Notes under the pieces: model-generated | What the model was told of the DNA's origin: nothing | Databases searched by the model: none | The model's input: only the letters and a program-made list of their open reading frames with translations | Shown: positions 1-6,698 of the stretch, piece after piece | How the letters are laid out: each line of letters starts with the position of its first letter | How positions within the stretch are numbered: position 1 is the stretch's first letter | Translations under genes and position numbers: made by a program | Origin: Brachyspira catarrhinii | GTDB lineage: Bacteria; Spirochaetota; Brachyspiria; Brachyspirales; Brachyspiraceae | DNA length: 14,811 nt | Direction: 5' to 3' | NCBI RefSeq assembly: GCF_005518285.1 | Contig: NZ_SJDU01000015.1 | Location: 1 to 14,811, forward strand

Positions 1-104
1 TTTATTTTATATTTTACTATATTTTTTATTTTATAATAAAGTTGTAATTTTGCAATAACTTGGTTAAAACGGAAATAAATTTAAAAAAATAATAAAATTA
101 ACGC

Positions 105-132
105 TTGATTTTTATTTTTTATAAAGTATAAT
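105..132 (+). promoter_or_regulatory. Promoter of the tRNA-Leu(CAA) gene
   Basis: A -35 box TTGATT (105-110) and a perfect -10 box TATAAT (127-132) are separated by 16 nt. Transcription would start near 139, about 17 nt before the tRNA. No other promoter is visible between here and the receiver-like gene at 266, so this one may serve both. The DNA before it (1-104) is very AT-rich and shows no gene. Confidence 0.7.
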
Positions 133-155
133 ATTTACGAAAAAATTGATTATTA

Positions 156-239
156 GCCGAGATGGTGAAATTGGTAGACACGTCAGACTCAAAATCTGAT
201 TGGGGCGACTCAGTGAGGGTTCGATTCCCTCTCTCGGTA
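156..239 (+). tRNA. tRNA-Leu, anticodon CAA
   Basis: The full cloverleaf can be drawn. The acceptor stem GCCGAGA (156-162) pairs with TCTCGGT (232-238) with one terminal G-U, and the discriminator is A239. The anticodon stem TCAGA/TCTGA holds the loop CTCAAAA with anticodon CAA at 190-192, which reads UUG leucine codons. A long class II variable arm (200-214) and the T arm GAGGG-TTCGATT-CCCTC (215-231) agree with leucine identity. CCA is not encoded, so it must be added by a nucleotidyltransferase. No terminator hairpin follows, and the next start codon is only 26 nt downstream. Confidence 0.96.
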
Positions 240-265
240 AATTTTACTTTAATTGGGTTATATTT

Positions 266-643
266 ATGGATAGTCCTATAATAATCATAGACGATGATAA
301 TAGAGCGACTAAAATAAAAGCGCTTTTGGAAAGTTCCGACTTTCAAGTTTTTACGGCGGAAAATCTTTACGAATTAATGGGACAAATTTATAAATACAAT
401 ATAAAAATATTAATATTCAATCCAGATTTAGTTTGGGTTAATGCGATAGAATTTATAACGGAATTTAGAAAATTAAAATCTCTAAAAGATGCCGAATACA
501 AAATATTTTTTCTATGCGAAAATACGGAAAAAGAAATTAAAGAAAAAGCGAGAGAATTAAATATAACTTGTTTGGAATATCCGAAAAACATGAATAAACT
601 TATAAATCATATAAAAACATTTGATAAAAAAGTTCCAATCTGA
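266..643 (+). CDS. Degenerate response-regulator receiver (pseudo-receiver) protein
   Basis: A 125-residue stand-alone protein with the layout of a CheY-type receiver domain: a first hydrophobic strand ending in the acidic cluster DDD (9-11), alternating strands and helices, and the pattern around the phosphorylation site. By eye, the phospho-acceptor Asp is Asn52 (with Asp54 two residues on), the conserved Thr is Cys84 and the conserved Lys is Tyr105, though the following Pro106 is kept. Ordinary aspartyl phosphorylation is therefore unlikely, and the protein may act by constitutive binding. There is no DNA-binding or output domain. The frame stays open upstream to an ATG at 200, but that lies inside the tRNA; ATG 266 starts the domain cleanly, with only a weak GGG-type ribosome site. 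It converges with the histidine kinase gene, whose stop is 51 nt away. The fold call is fairly secure; the partner is unknown. Confidence 0.75.
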   Translation: MDSPIIIIDDDNRATKIKALLESSDFQVFTAENLYELMGQIYKYNIKILIFNPDLVWVNAIEFITEFRKLKSLKDAEYKIFFLCENTEKEIKEKARELNITCLEYPKNMNKLINHIKTFDKKVPI

Positions 644-693
644 AATTTTTTATTTTGATTTTCTTAATTTTTTTTAAATTCAAATTGCAAATT

Positions 694-2496
694 TCAAATC
701 TCGAATCTTATAAAAAAAGTGCTTCCTTCTCCGACAATCGACTCGACTAAAATATATCCTTTATGCTCCATAATAATTTTTTCAACCGTCGCGAGTCCGA
801 TTCCCGTGCCTTTCGATTTTGAAGTAAAATAAGGCTCGAATATTTTTTTTATATTTTTGGTTTCGATTCCGATTCCCGTATCCGTTATGCTTATTGTAAA
901 AAATTCTTTTCCGTCCGAAATATCATGATAAGAAGAAATATAAATTATTGAATTTCTATTATTATTTTCCATAGCTTCGATAGAATTTTTAATTAAATTT
1001 CTGAAAGCCATAATGAGTTTATCTCTGTCCATATTTATAAAATAATCATGCTTCGTTAGAGAAACTTCAAATTCTATATTCGGAGTATTTTTAAACGAAT
1101 CGACTACTTCCAAAATAACGGAATTTATAGATTCTTTTTCATCCGAAATTTTAATTGCAAACGAAAATTCCGAAAAAGATTTAATCAAAGTCGAAATCGA
1201 GTTCGCGTTTTTTATTATAATATTTGTGGAATTTTTCGCTTTTTCTATATCTCTGTCGGACATATTATTTTTTAAATTTCTTTCTATAAGTTCCGCGTTC
1301 ATTACTATCGGCATAAGAGGATTTTTTATTTCATGAGCCACTTTAATAGCCGCTTCTCTCCAAGTTTCGAGTCTCAATCTCGTATTCTCTCTGTCTCTGT
1401 GATATTTAAGCGCTCTCGCCATAATGTTAAATCTGTAAATAAGGTTTCTCAAATCATGAATTCCAGAAAATTTCATGTCTATATCAAAATCGGCGTTGAT
1501 TATAGAATTTGTCGCTTTCAAAAGAAGACTTATCGGCTTATAAATTAATCGAGCTAAAATTATTCCAAATATTATTGAGAAAAAAGTCGAAACTCCCAAA
1601 ACGAATATATATAAAAGTTTTAATATAATAGAAAATTCGTTTACAAACATACTTGCAGAACTGTAAAGTCTGAAAGATTCCAAAGCGTTATTTCTCACTT
1701 CTATATAATTGGAAGACATTGGCTCGGACCATATAACATAATTATTTGAGGCGGAAAGCGGAATAATCGCGTTTACATAAAATAAATCTCTATATTCGCT
1801 GTTTATAAAAATCACTTCGTCCGTATATAATCTATAATCGACATCCAAAGGCAAATAATCTTCCAAATTAAAAAGCACGGAACTATGCCCATAATAAGAA
1901 TTCGATAAAAAAGCGATATTTTGAAAATTGTAATAATTTTTAATCAAATTGTTTAATCTGTTATAATTGCTAAAATTATTAGTCGGGTTTTCCAAATCAA
2001 TATATCTGTAAATATTATTAAAATAATTATTTCCAATATTCGATATAACGGCAAGCATATTGTTTTGTTTATTTATTATTTCGTTATTCGACATATCTAT
2101 TACATTATAAATTGAATTATTAATATCGCTATTTATAAAAAGATTAATATTCGATTTTATGATATAAGAAGAAATATAACTTATTACAAAACTCGGAAGA
2201 ATAGTAATCAAAGCCATGATTATAACTATAACCAATTTTATATGAGAGCCTTCTTTTTTTTTGAAAGCTTCGAGAATGAATTTTATTATCGTAATTATTC
2301 CGACAGCGATGCTTGTGATGGGAACGAATAACATTAAAAAGAAATTGAGAGGATTAATATTCGGTTCGTATAAAAAATTAGTGGTAAAAGCGGCGGCGAT
2401 AAAATTCAATATTATCACTATAGATATGACGCTTAAATATATAAAACCGTAACGCCTTCTTATTTCCAAAAATATTTTTTTTATTTTTTTTTTCAT
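694..2496 (-). CDS. NtrY-like membrane sensor histidine kinase
   Basis: A 600-residue sensor kinase. Membrane segments lie near residues 17-38, 51-74 and 86-113, then an extracytoplasmic region of about 174 residues, and a fourth segment at 288-319. A HAMP-like linker (about 320-372) leads to the dimerisation helix with phospho-acceptor His388 in AHEIKNPL. The ATP-binding domain has the N box (FRNLIKNS, Asn500 and Asn504), G1 (DTGIGI, 539-544), F box (FEPYFTSK, 553-560) and G2 (GTGIGLA, 563-569), so it looks catalytically intact. The layout of three N-terminal segments, an external domain, HAMP and kinase core resembles NtrY, but the PAS domain usual in NtrY is absent and no NtrX-type regulator is nearby. 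It lies 19 nt after the HAD gene, probably in one transcript. The start has no good Shine-Dalgarno and is followed by A-tracts of 10 and 8. The signal sensed is unknown. Confidence 0.92.
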   Translation of the reverse strand: MKKKIKKIFLEIRRRYGFIYLSVISIVIILNFIAAAFTTNFLYEPNINPLNFFLMLFVPITSIAVGIITIIKFILEAFKKKEGSHIKLVIVIIMALITILPSFVISYISSYIIKSNINLFINSDINNSIYNVIDMSNNEIINKQNNMLAVISNIGNNYFNNIYRYIDLENPTNNFSNYNRLNNLIKNYYNFQNIAFLSNSYYGHSSVLFNLEDYLPLDVDYRLYTDEVIFINSEYRDLFYVNAIIPLSASNNYVIWSEPMSSNYIEVRNNALESFRLYSSASMFVNEFSIILKLLYIFVLGVSTFFSIIFGIILARLIYKPISLLLKATNSIINADFDIDMKFSGIHDLRNLIYRFNIMARALKYHRDRENTRLRLETWREAAIKVAHEIKNPLMPIVMNAELIERNLKNNMSDRDIEKAKNSTNIIIKNANSISTLIKSFSEFSFAIKISDEKESINSVILEVVDSFKNTPNIEFEVSLTKHDYFINMDRDKLIMAFRNLIKNSIEAMENNNRNSIIYISSYHDISDGKEFFTISITDTGIGIETKNIKKIFEPYFTSKSKGTGIGLATVEKIIMEHKGYILVESIVGEGSTFFIRFEI

Positions 2497-2515
2497 TTTA
2501 TATTATTCAAAAAAT

Positions 2516-3118
2516 TTATTTTAATATTTTTTCAAGTTCAAATCTCATATCGCTCATATTTTTTAATTGAAAAGAATTAAAACCCAATTTTAAAGCCGAA
2601 TTAACATTATTCAAATTATCGTCAATAAATAAACATTCTTCCGCCTTCAAATTAAATCTATTAAGCAAAAGTTTGTATATTTCTTCGCTCGGTTTTATCA
2701 TTTTCTCATAAGCGGAAACAATTCCTCCGATGCAAGTCGTTTCAAAAAAATCGGTTTTCTTATTTATGCATTGAAAAGTTTCAACCGACATATTCGACAA
2801 ATAATAAATATTATAACATTTCTCTTTATATTCTTTTAAGATATTTATATTGTTATTATTCATATTGAGGCATAAAGTTAAAGAACTGTCGAAAAGTTTA
2901 TTTAAGCTATCTTTATATTTTGGATAGACGGACAAAAAATATTTTCTCGCGTCTTCAAAAGCCAAATCGCCTTTATCCATAAGTTGCCAATTTTCGTTTC
3001 CAAAAACCAAATCAAAAAATTTTTCTTTATCTTCCGCTTCGATATTTTTGTTAATAAATCCCGTTGTGTCGAATTCAAAAAGAACATTTCCAATATCCGA
3101 AATAATATTTTTTATCAT
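2516..3118 (-). CDS. HAD-superfamily hydrolase, subfamily IA (YihX-like)
   Basis: A 200-residue cytosolic hydrolase, the usual size for a HAD subfamily IA phosphatase. Motif I is DIGNV (8-12), with nucleophile Asp8 but Gly10 where many HAD phosphatases have the acid/base Asp; the same DxG form occurs in the sugar-phosphatase YihX and relatives. Motif II is LSN (107-109), motif III is Lys142 in IKPSEEIY, and motif IV is FIDDN (164-168). An alpha-helical cap sits between motifs I and II. The expected role is dephosphorylation of a small phosphorylated metabolite, perhaps a sugar phosphate; the substrate cannot be read from sequence. ATG 3118 is supported by AAGGA 10 nt upstream. It is the first gene of a two-gene operon with the histidine kinase, behind a good promoter. 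Confidence 0.88.
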   Translation of the reverse strand: MIKNIISDIGNVLFEFDTTGFINKNIEAEDKEKFFDLVFGNENWQLMDKGDLAFEDARKYFLSVYPKYKDSLNKLFDSSLTLCLNMNNNNINILKEYKEKCYNIYYLSNMSVETFQCINKKTDFFETTCIGGIVSAYEKMIKPSEEIYKLLLNRFNLKAEECLFIDDNLNNVNSALKLGFNSFQLKNMSDMRFELEKILK

Positions 3119-3175
3119 AGAATCAAATTCCTTAAATCAAATCGAATTAAATATTTTTGTTTAAATAGTTATATC

Positions 3176-3204
3176 ATTATATTTTTATATTATAGAAAAA
3201 ACAA
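3176..3204 (-). promoter_or_regulatory. Promoter of the HAD-kinase operon
   Basis: On the minus strand, TTGTTT (3204-3199) and a perfect TATAAT (3181-3176) are separated by 17 nt. Transcription would start near 3169, about 50 nt before the HAD start codon. The -35 box lies a few bases from the repeat cluster that begins near 3210. Confidence 0.65.
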
Positions 3205-3215
3205 GCCGTTTTGTT

Positions 3216-3472
3216 GGATTGCTTCACTACATGTTTTGTCATTGCGAACGCGCATTTGCGGGCATGTTGCCAAGTGAAGCAATCTATTTTGTTTGGATTG
3301 CTTCGGCTATAAATAGCCTCGCAATGACGATATTTTTATTCGCAATGACGGTAAATGCATTGTCATTGCGAACGCGCATTTGCGGGCATGTTGCCAAGTG
3401 AAGCAATCTATTCTTTTTGGATTGCTTCGGCTATAAATAGCCTCGCAATGACGATATTTTTGCTCGCAATGA
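3216..3472 (+). repeat. Modular palindromic repeat cluster, tandem 112-bp units with period 124
   Basis: Two copies of about 112 bp (3237-3348 and 3361-3472) are offset by exactly 124 bp and differ at about four positions. Each opens with a 47-bp block running from GTCATTGCGAACG to GTGAAGCAATC (3238-3284 in the first copy). A second block follows: head GGATTGCTTC, a palindromic core GGCTAT-AA-ATAGCC (3305-3318), and tail TCGCAATGA (3319-3327). A further head with a different core starts at 3216. Head and tail can pair (ATTGC/GCAAT), so the DNA or RNA can form long hairpins. The 47-bp block recurs, inverted and identical, at 4803-4849. This fits a REP- or MITE-like non-coding element; short frames across it follow the repeat and are not genes. 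The rest of this intergenic stretch (3473-3600) is T-rich with nothing recognisable. Confidence 0.9.
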
Positions 3473-3608
3473 TAATTTTTTTATTGTAAAAAGTCTAAAA
3501 TATATTTAATTATGTAAACAAATTGTGGAATTATGTCAACATTTTTTTATAAATTCATACAATTTTTGGAATTTAATATTTTTTTTTGCAGAATACGGAA
3601 TTTTTTTC

Positions 3609-3636
3609 TTGACTTTTATAAAAAATTTACTATATT
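3609..3636 (+). promoter_or_regulatory. Promoter of the Trp-rich lipoprotein gene
   Basis: TTGACT (3609-3614) is followed after 16 nt by TATATT (3631-3636); TATTAT at 3633-3638 with an 18-nt spacer is an alternative. The leader would be about 45 nt. It lies downstream of the repeat cluster and serves only the lipoprotein gene. Confidence 0.65.
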
Positions 3637-3689
3637 ATAAGTGTAAGGTGAAAGTAAGCCTATAATTTATTTTATTAAAGGAGTTAATT

Positions 3690-4721
3690 ATGTTTAAACA
3701 AGTTATCTCAAAAATTTCAAAAAGAACGGCTATTATTATTTTATTAATAGCGGCGTTTAGTATCGCGGGCATTATTTCCTGCGCGCAAGATTTTACGCAG
3801 CCAACCGCGTCTCAATTCACGATCGAAGAAGATACGGGCGGAGAAGAAACGATTACGAATGCAACGGGGACGGGAGAATCCGGCGTAATTCAAATAAAGC
3901 CATCGACTAAACCTAAACCTTGGTTCCATGAAGACACATATATGACGGTTTATACTCCATGGAGAGGCTATAATTATCCGAGAGTAAGTTGGCAAGACAG
4001 CGAAACTTTGCTTACAATCTGGAAAGAAATGATGAGCAGAAAGTGGCCCAATGATGGAAAAAAATGGTATATTAAAGGAGCGGCTTACGGAAACTGGGAC
4101 CCTAATCCAACCTCTTGGAAAGACAAAAATTTATTCTATTGGCCGCCGAATAACAGTTATTACTACTTCGATAAGAATTATGACATAGTATATTACAGCG
4201 ACCCGAGAAAAGCCTCTATTAAAATCATGAAACTTGTAGGCGCTACGATAGTGAGATGGAATAACGCGAGAAAAGCGGATTATATTGGAATTTGGTCTGT
4301 GGGCGGAATATATCAAACTATTTTGACGCGCAAACAAATTGACGAATTTTGTAATTATTCGGATAGCGACCATAATCTTAGTATTAAAAAAGATTTAAAT
4401 TTCTTTATAAGATACGACCATATGGCTTCAAGAAATGACAAACCTTTGCAAGTTATTACGATGAATATAGGTTATCATGACCAATGGTGGACGGACTTCG
4501 GAATCGATATGTATTATAATACTACTTCTGCGAGCGACTATAATAATCTAACCGCGTTCACTAATAAAACTCCGCAAGAACTCGATAAGTTTTTGAATCA
4601 GAAGATAAATCTTTCTTGGCAATGGACTTTGGATTGGCATAATTGGAGATTCTCCCCTATGAACGTTCAGTATTGGCATAGGTTAGCGCATCAAGATTCT
4701 GGTTGGGTTAGCAGAAAATAA
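3690..4721 (+). CDS. Tryptophan-rich lipoprotein of unknown function
   Basis: A 343-residue exported lipoprotein that I do not recognise. A basic N-terminus and hydrophobic helix (about 14-29) end in the lipobox IISC, giving lipidated Cys31. A low-complexity linker rich in Thr, Glu, Gly, Pro and Lys (about 36-76) leads to a globular part dense in aromatics: I count 19 Trp in 343 residues, from Trp78 to Trp339, with clusters such as QWW (265-267) and four Trp between 310 and 319, plus many Tyr and seven His. Such density suggests stacking on sugars or other ring compounds, or an aromatic-stabilised surface fold, but no family signature is visible. ATG 3690 is set by AAAGGAG 6 nt upstream. The gene has its own promoter and terminator and is monocistronic. 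Copies of one repeat family flank it in opposite orientations. Confidence 0.85.
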   Translation: MFKQVISKISKRTAIIILLIAAFSIAGIISCAQDFTQPTASQFTIEEDTGGEETITNATGTGESGVIQIKPSTKPKPWFHEDTYMTVYTPWRGYNYPRVSWQDSETLLTIWKEMMSRKWPNDGKKWYIKGAAYGNWDPNPTSWKDKNLFYWPPNNSYYYFDKNYDIVYYSDPRKASIKIMKLVGATIVRWNNARKADYIGIWSVGGIYQTILTRKQIDEFCNYSDSDHNLSIKKDLNFFIRYDHMASRNDKPLQVITMNIGYHDQWWTDFGIDMYYNTTSASDYNNLTAFTNKTPQELDKFLNQKINLSWQWTLDWHNWRFSPMNVQYWHRLAHQDSGWVSRK

Positions 4722-4767
4722 AAGATTGTATTATTAAAGAATATATGGAAAGAAGAAGTTATTATAA

Positions 4768-4798
4768 AGGGCTTGCTCGTAAGGGCAGGCTCTTTTTT
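4768..4798 (+). terminator. Rho-independent terminator of the lipoprotein gene
   Basis: A 9-bp stem AGGGCTTGC (4768-4776) pairs with GCAGGCTCT (4785-4793) with two G-U pairs across an 8-nt loop, and a run of six T follows (4793-4798). It lies 46 nt after the stop codon and directly before the inverted repeat copy. Confidence 0.85.
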
Positions 4799-4801
4799 AA
4801 T

Positions 4802-4893
4802 GGATTGCTTCACTTGGCAACATGCCCGCAAATGCGCGTTCGCAATGACGATATTTTTGTTCGCAATGACTGATATTTTTTGTTCGTAATGAC
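4802..4893 (-). repeat. Inverted third copy of the modular repeat
   Basis: Bases 4803-4849 are the exact reverse complement of the 47-bp block at 3238-3284. On the plus strand the unit again begins with GGATTGCTTC and ends with TCGCAATGAC, but its core differs from the GGCTATAAATAGCC core. The tail then repeats in a degenerate way about every 21-23 bp: TCGCAATGAC at 4840 and 4861, and TCGTAATGAC at 4884, each followed by a T-rich stretch. Together with the cluster at 3216-3472 it brackets the lipoprotein gene. Confidence 0.88.
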
Positions 4894-4909
4894 AATGAAT
4901 TTTTTTATA

Positions 4910-4937
4910 TTGAATTTTTCCGTATTTATAATATTAT
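4910..4937 (+). promoter_or_regulatory. Probable promoter of the LUD-domain gene
   Basis: TTGAAT (4910-4915) and TATTAT (4932-4937) are separated by 16 nt, about 45 nt before the start codon. The match is moderate, but the preceding gene has a terminator, so a promoter is needed here. Confidence 0.5.
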
Positions 4938-4982
4938 AAAATAAACTGTTAATTAAATTAATTAAATGAAGGGGATTATATT

Positions 4983-5612
4983 ATGACGGTTCAAGAAGAA
5001 TATTTTAAAAATTTAAGCGAAATTCTAAAAAAGAATTTTAAGAAAAAAGGATTTGCTTTCAATAGCTTCTCAAATAAAGAAGACGCTAAAAAATTCGTTT
5101 TATCGAAAATAAAAAAAGACGATATTATCACTTTTGGCGGAAGTTCTTCGGTTAATCAAATTGGAATATTGGAAGATTTGAAAGGCTATAAAAATTTTGT
5201 CGACAGAAACAATAAAGAATTGAAAACTGACGCGGAAATAAAAGCTTTCACTTCCGATGTTTATTTATGTTCGGCAAACGCGATAAGCAAAAACGGAGAT
5301 GTCATCGAAATAGACGGCTCGGGAAATAGAACGGCTGCGGTTATTTACGGACCTAAAAAAGTGTTTTTAATAGTCGGAAAAAATAAATTGGCAAATACCG
5401 AAAAAGAAGCTTTGAAGAGAGCTAAAGATATTGCCGCGGCTCAAAATTCTATAAGATTTAAAGCGGATAATCCTTGCGCGGTCGGAGATATGATTTGCAA
5501 CGATAATTGCGAAATCGACAAAAGAATGTGCGCTTATACGGTTATAATAAATAAATGCCATATAAAAGACAGAATTCATATAATATTTATTGACGAAGAA
5601 TTGGGATTTTAA
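4983..5612 (+). CDS. LUD-domain protein (LutC/YkgG-like, DUF162)
   Basis: A 209-residue cytosolic protein of the LUD family (lactate utilisation domain, formerly DUF162). The visible family pattern is GGSSSVNQIG (52-61) in the nucleotide-binding-like core, then NGDVIEIDGSGNR (104-116), then the strand VFLIVGKNK (127-135). The C-terminal part carries Cys164, 172, 176, 183 and 192, in the style of LUD proteins with a cysteine-rich tail, and ends RIHIIFIDEELGF. LutB/LutC proteins take part in iron-sulfur-dependent L-lactate oxidation, but stand-alone forms like this have no settled role and no lutA or lutB is present. The start is set by AAGGGG 8 nt upstream of ATG 4983. The TAXI-TRAP genes begin 109 nt downstream with their own promoter, so any link in function is inferred from position only. 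Confidence 0.88.
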   Translation: MTVQEEYFKNLSEILKKNFKKKGFAFNSFSNKEDAKKFVLSKIKKDDIITFGGSSSVNQIGILEDLKGYKNFVDRNNKELKTDAEIKAFTSDVYLCSANAISKNGDVIEIDGSGNRTAAVIYGPKKVFLIVGKNKLANTEKEALKRAKDIAAAQNSIRFKADNPCAVGDMICNDNCEIDKRMCAYTVIINKCHIKDRIHIIFIDEELGF

Positions 5613-5647
5613 TAAAAATTAGACAAATATAAAAGCTAATTAAACTA

Positions 5648-5676
5648 TTGACAAAATATATAAAATATATTACTAT
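5648..5676 (+). promoter_or_regulatory. Promoter of the TAXI-TRAP operon
   Basis: A consensus TTGACA (5648-5653) is followed after 17 nt by TACTAT (5671-5676), with a leader of about 38 nt before the TAXI start codon. It makes the transporter operon independent of the LUD gene. Confidence 0.72.
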
Positions 5677-5721
5677 ATACGATAATTAAATTAAAATTTA
5701 TTTTTTCAGGAGGATAAGAAT

Positions 5722-6669
5722 ATGAAGAGATTATTTATTATTTTTGTTTCATTTCTTATGGTAATTGGATGTTCCAAAAGCGCAAGTAGAAATTATGTAT
5801 TTGCAACGGGAGGAACGAGCGGAACTTATTATTCTTTCGGAGGCGTCATAGCGAATCTATGGAATAATAATATCGAAGGCATGAATGTGACGGCTCAATC
5901 TACGGGAGCTTCCGCGGAAAATTTAAGATTGATAAACAGAGGCGAAGCGGATTTGGCTTTCGTTCAAAACGATGTTATGGATTATGCCTATAACGGAACC
6001 GATATGTTTGACGGAGAAGTTTTGAGCAATTTTTCGGCTATACTCACTTTATATCCCGAAGTCGTTCAAATAGCCGCCACAAAATCGAGCGGAATCAGAA
6101 GCGTAGCCGATTTTAGAGGAAAAAGAGTTTCGGTTGGAGATGCGGGAAGCGGAACGGAATTTAACGCCAAACAAATATTGGAAGCATACGGTTTGACTTT
6201 TGACGATATTAGAAAACATAATCTTTCGTTTAAAGAATCGAGCGATGGACTTCAAAACGGAACTTTGGACGCTTGCTTTATAGTCGCTGGAGTTCCTAAC
6301 GCCGCTTTGCAGGAATTATCTTTATCGACCGAGATAGTTTTAGTTCCAATAGGAAATACGCAAGTCAGAGAAATAACCGCTCAATATAAATATTATACGG
6401 AAGTAAATATACCAGCAGGCACTTACAGCGGAGTAGATACCGATACGAGAGCCATTGCCGTTAAAGCTACTATTGCCGTTAATAATAATGTTCCCGAAGA
6501 AGAAGTTTACAATATGATAAAAACTCTATTCGATAAGCAATCGGATTTATCGGTTGCTCATGCGAAAGGAAACGAACTTAATATTGAAGACGCTCCAAAG
6601 GGAGTTTCAATTCCTTTTCATTCGGGCGCTATAAAATATTATGAAGAATTAGGCATTATTGTGCAGTAA
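5722..6669 (+). CDS. TAXI-family TRAP transporter solute-binding lipoprotein
   Basis: A 315-residue binding protein for a tripartite TRAP uptake system of the TAXI type. A short signal peptide ends in the lipobox VIGC, so Cys17 would be lipidated and the protein anchored at the outer face of the inner membrane. Family hallmarks are TGGTSGTYYSFGG (29-41), the first ligand-pocket strand, FRGKRVSVGDAGSGTEFNA (131-149) in the second lobe, and PFHSGAIKYYEELG (298-311) near the C-terminus. Length is normal. The few studied members bind carboxylates such as glutamate or 2-oxoglutarate; the ligand here is unknown. A strong AGGAGG lies 8 nt upstream of ATG 5722. It is the first gene of the operon with the DUF1850 and fused permease genes. 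Confidence 0.95.
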   Translation: MKRLFIIFVSFLMVIGCSKSASRNYVFATGGTSGTYYSFGGVIANLWNNNIEGMNVTAQSTGASAENLRLINRGEADLAFVQNDVMDYAYNGTDMFDGEVLSNFSAILTLYPEVVQIAATKSSGIRSVADFRGKRVSVGDAGSGTEFNAKQILEAYGLTFDDIRKHNLSFKESSDGLQNGTLDACFIVAGVPNAALQELSLSTEIVLVPIGNTQVREITAQYKYYTEVNIPAGTYSGVDTDTRAIAVKATIAVNNNVPEEEVYNMIKTLFDKQSDLSVAHAKGNELNIEDAPKGVSIPFHSGAIKYYEELGIIVQ

Positions 6670-6698
6670 AATAATAATAGATAATTTAAGTCGGTTAA

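Noticed and set aside
200..265. Longer start for the receiver-like protein at ATG 200
   Set aside because: It would put the first residues inside the tRNA-Leu variable arm and T arm; the receiver fold begins cleanly at ATG 266.
119..346. Minus-strand open frame across the tRNA-Leu
   Set aside because: It is antisense to a certain tRNA and to the start of the receiver gene, and resembles no protein family.
644..693. Bidirectional terminator between the convergent receiver and kinase genes
   Set aside because: The stretch is T-rich but shows only a short AAATT/AATTT pairing with mismatches beyond it.
2984..3401. Two plus-strand open frames across the repeat cluster
   Set aside because: Their sequence follows the 124-bp repeat and repeats a peptide; one also runs antisense into the HAD gene. 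There is no ribosome site.
3216..3472. CRISPR-like array
   Set aside because: Only two long units with nearly identical intervening DNA; no short repeats with unique spacers and no cas genes.
5617..5641. Terminator after the LUD gene (AATTAG/CTAATT)
   Set aside because: Only a 6-bp AT-rich stem with a 13-nt loop and no T run; too weak to call.
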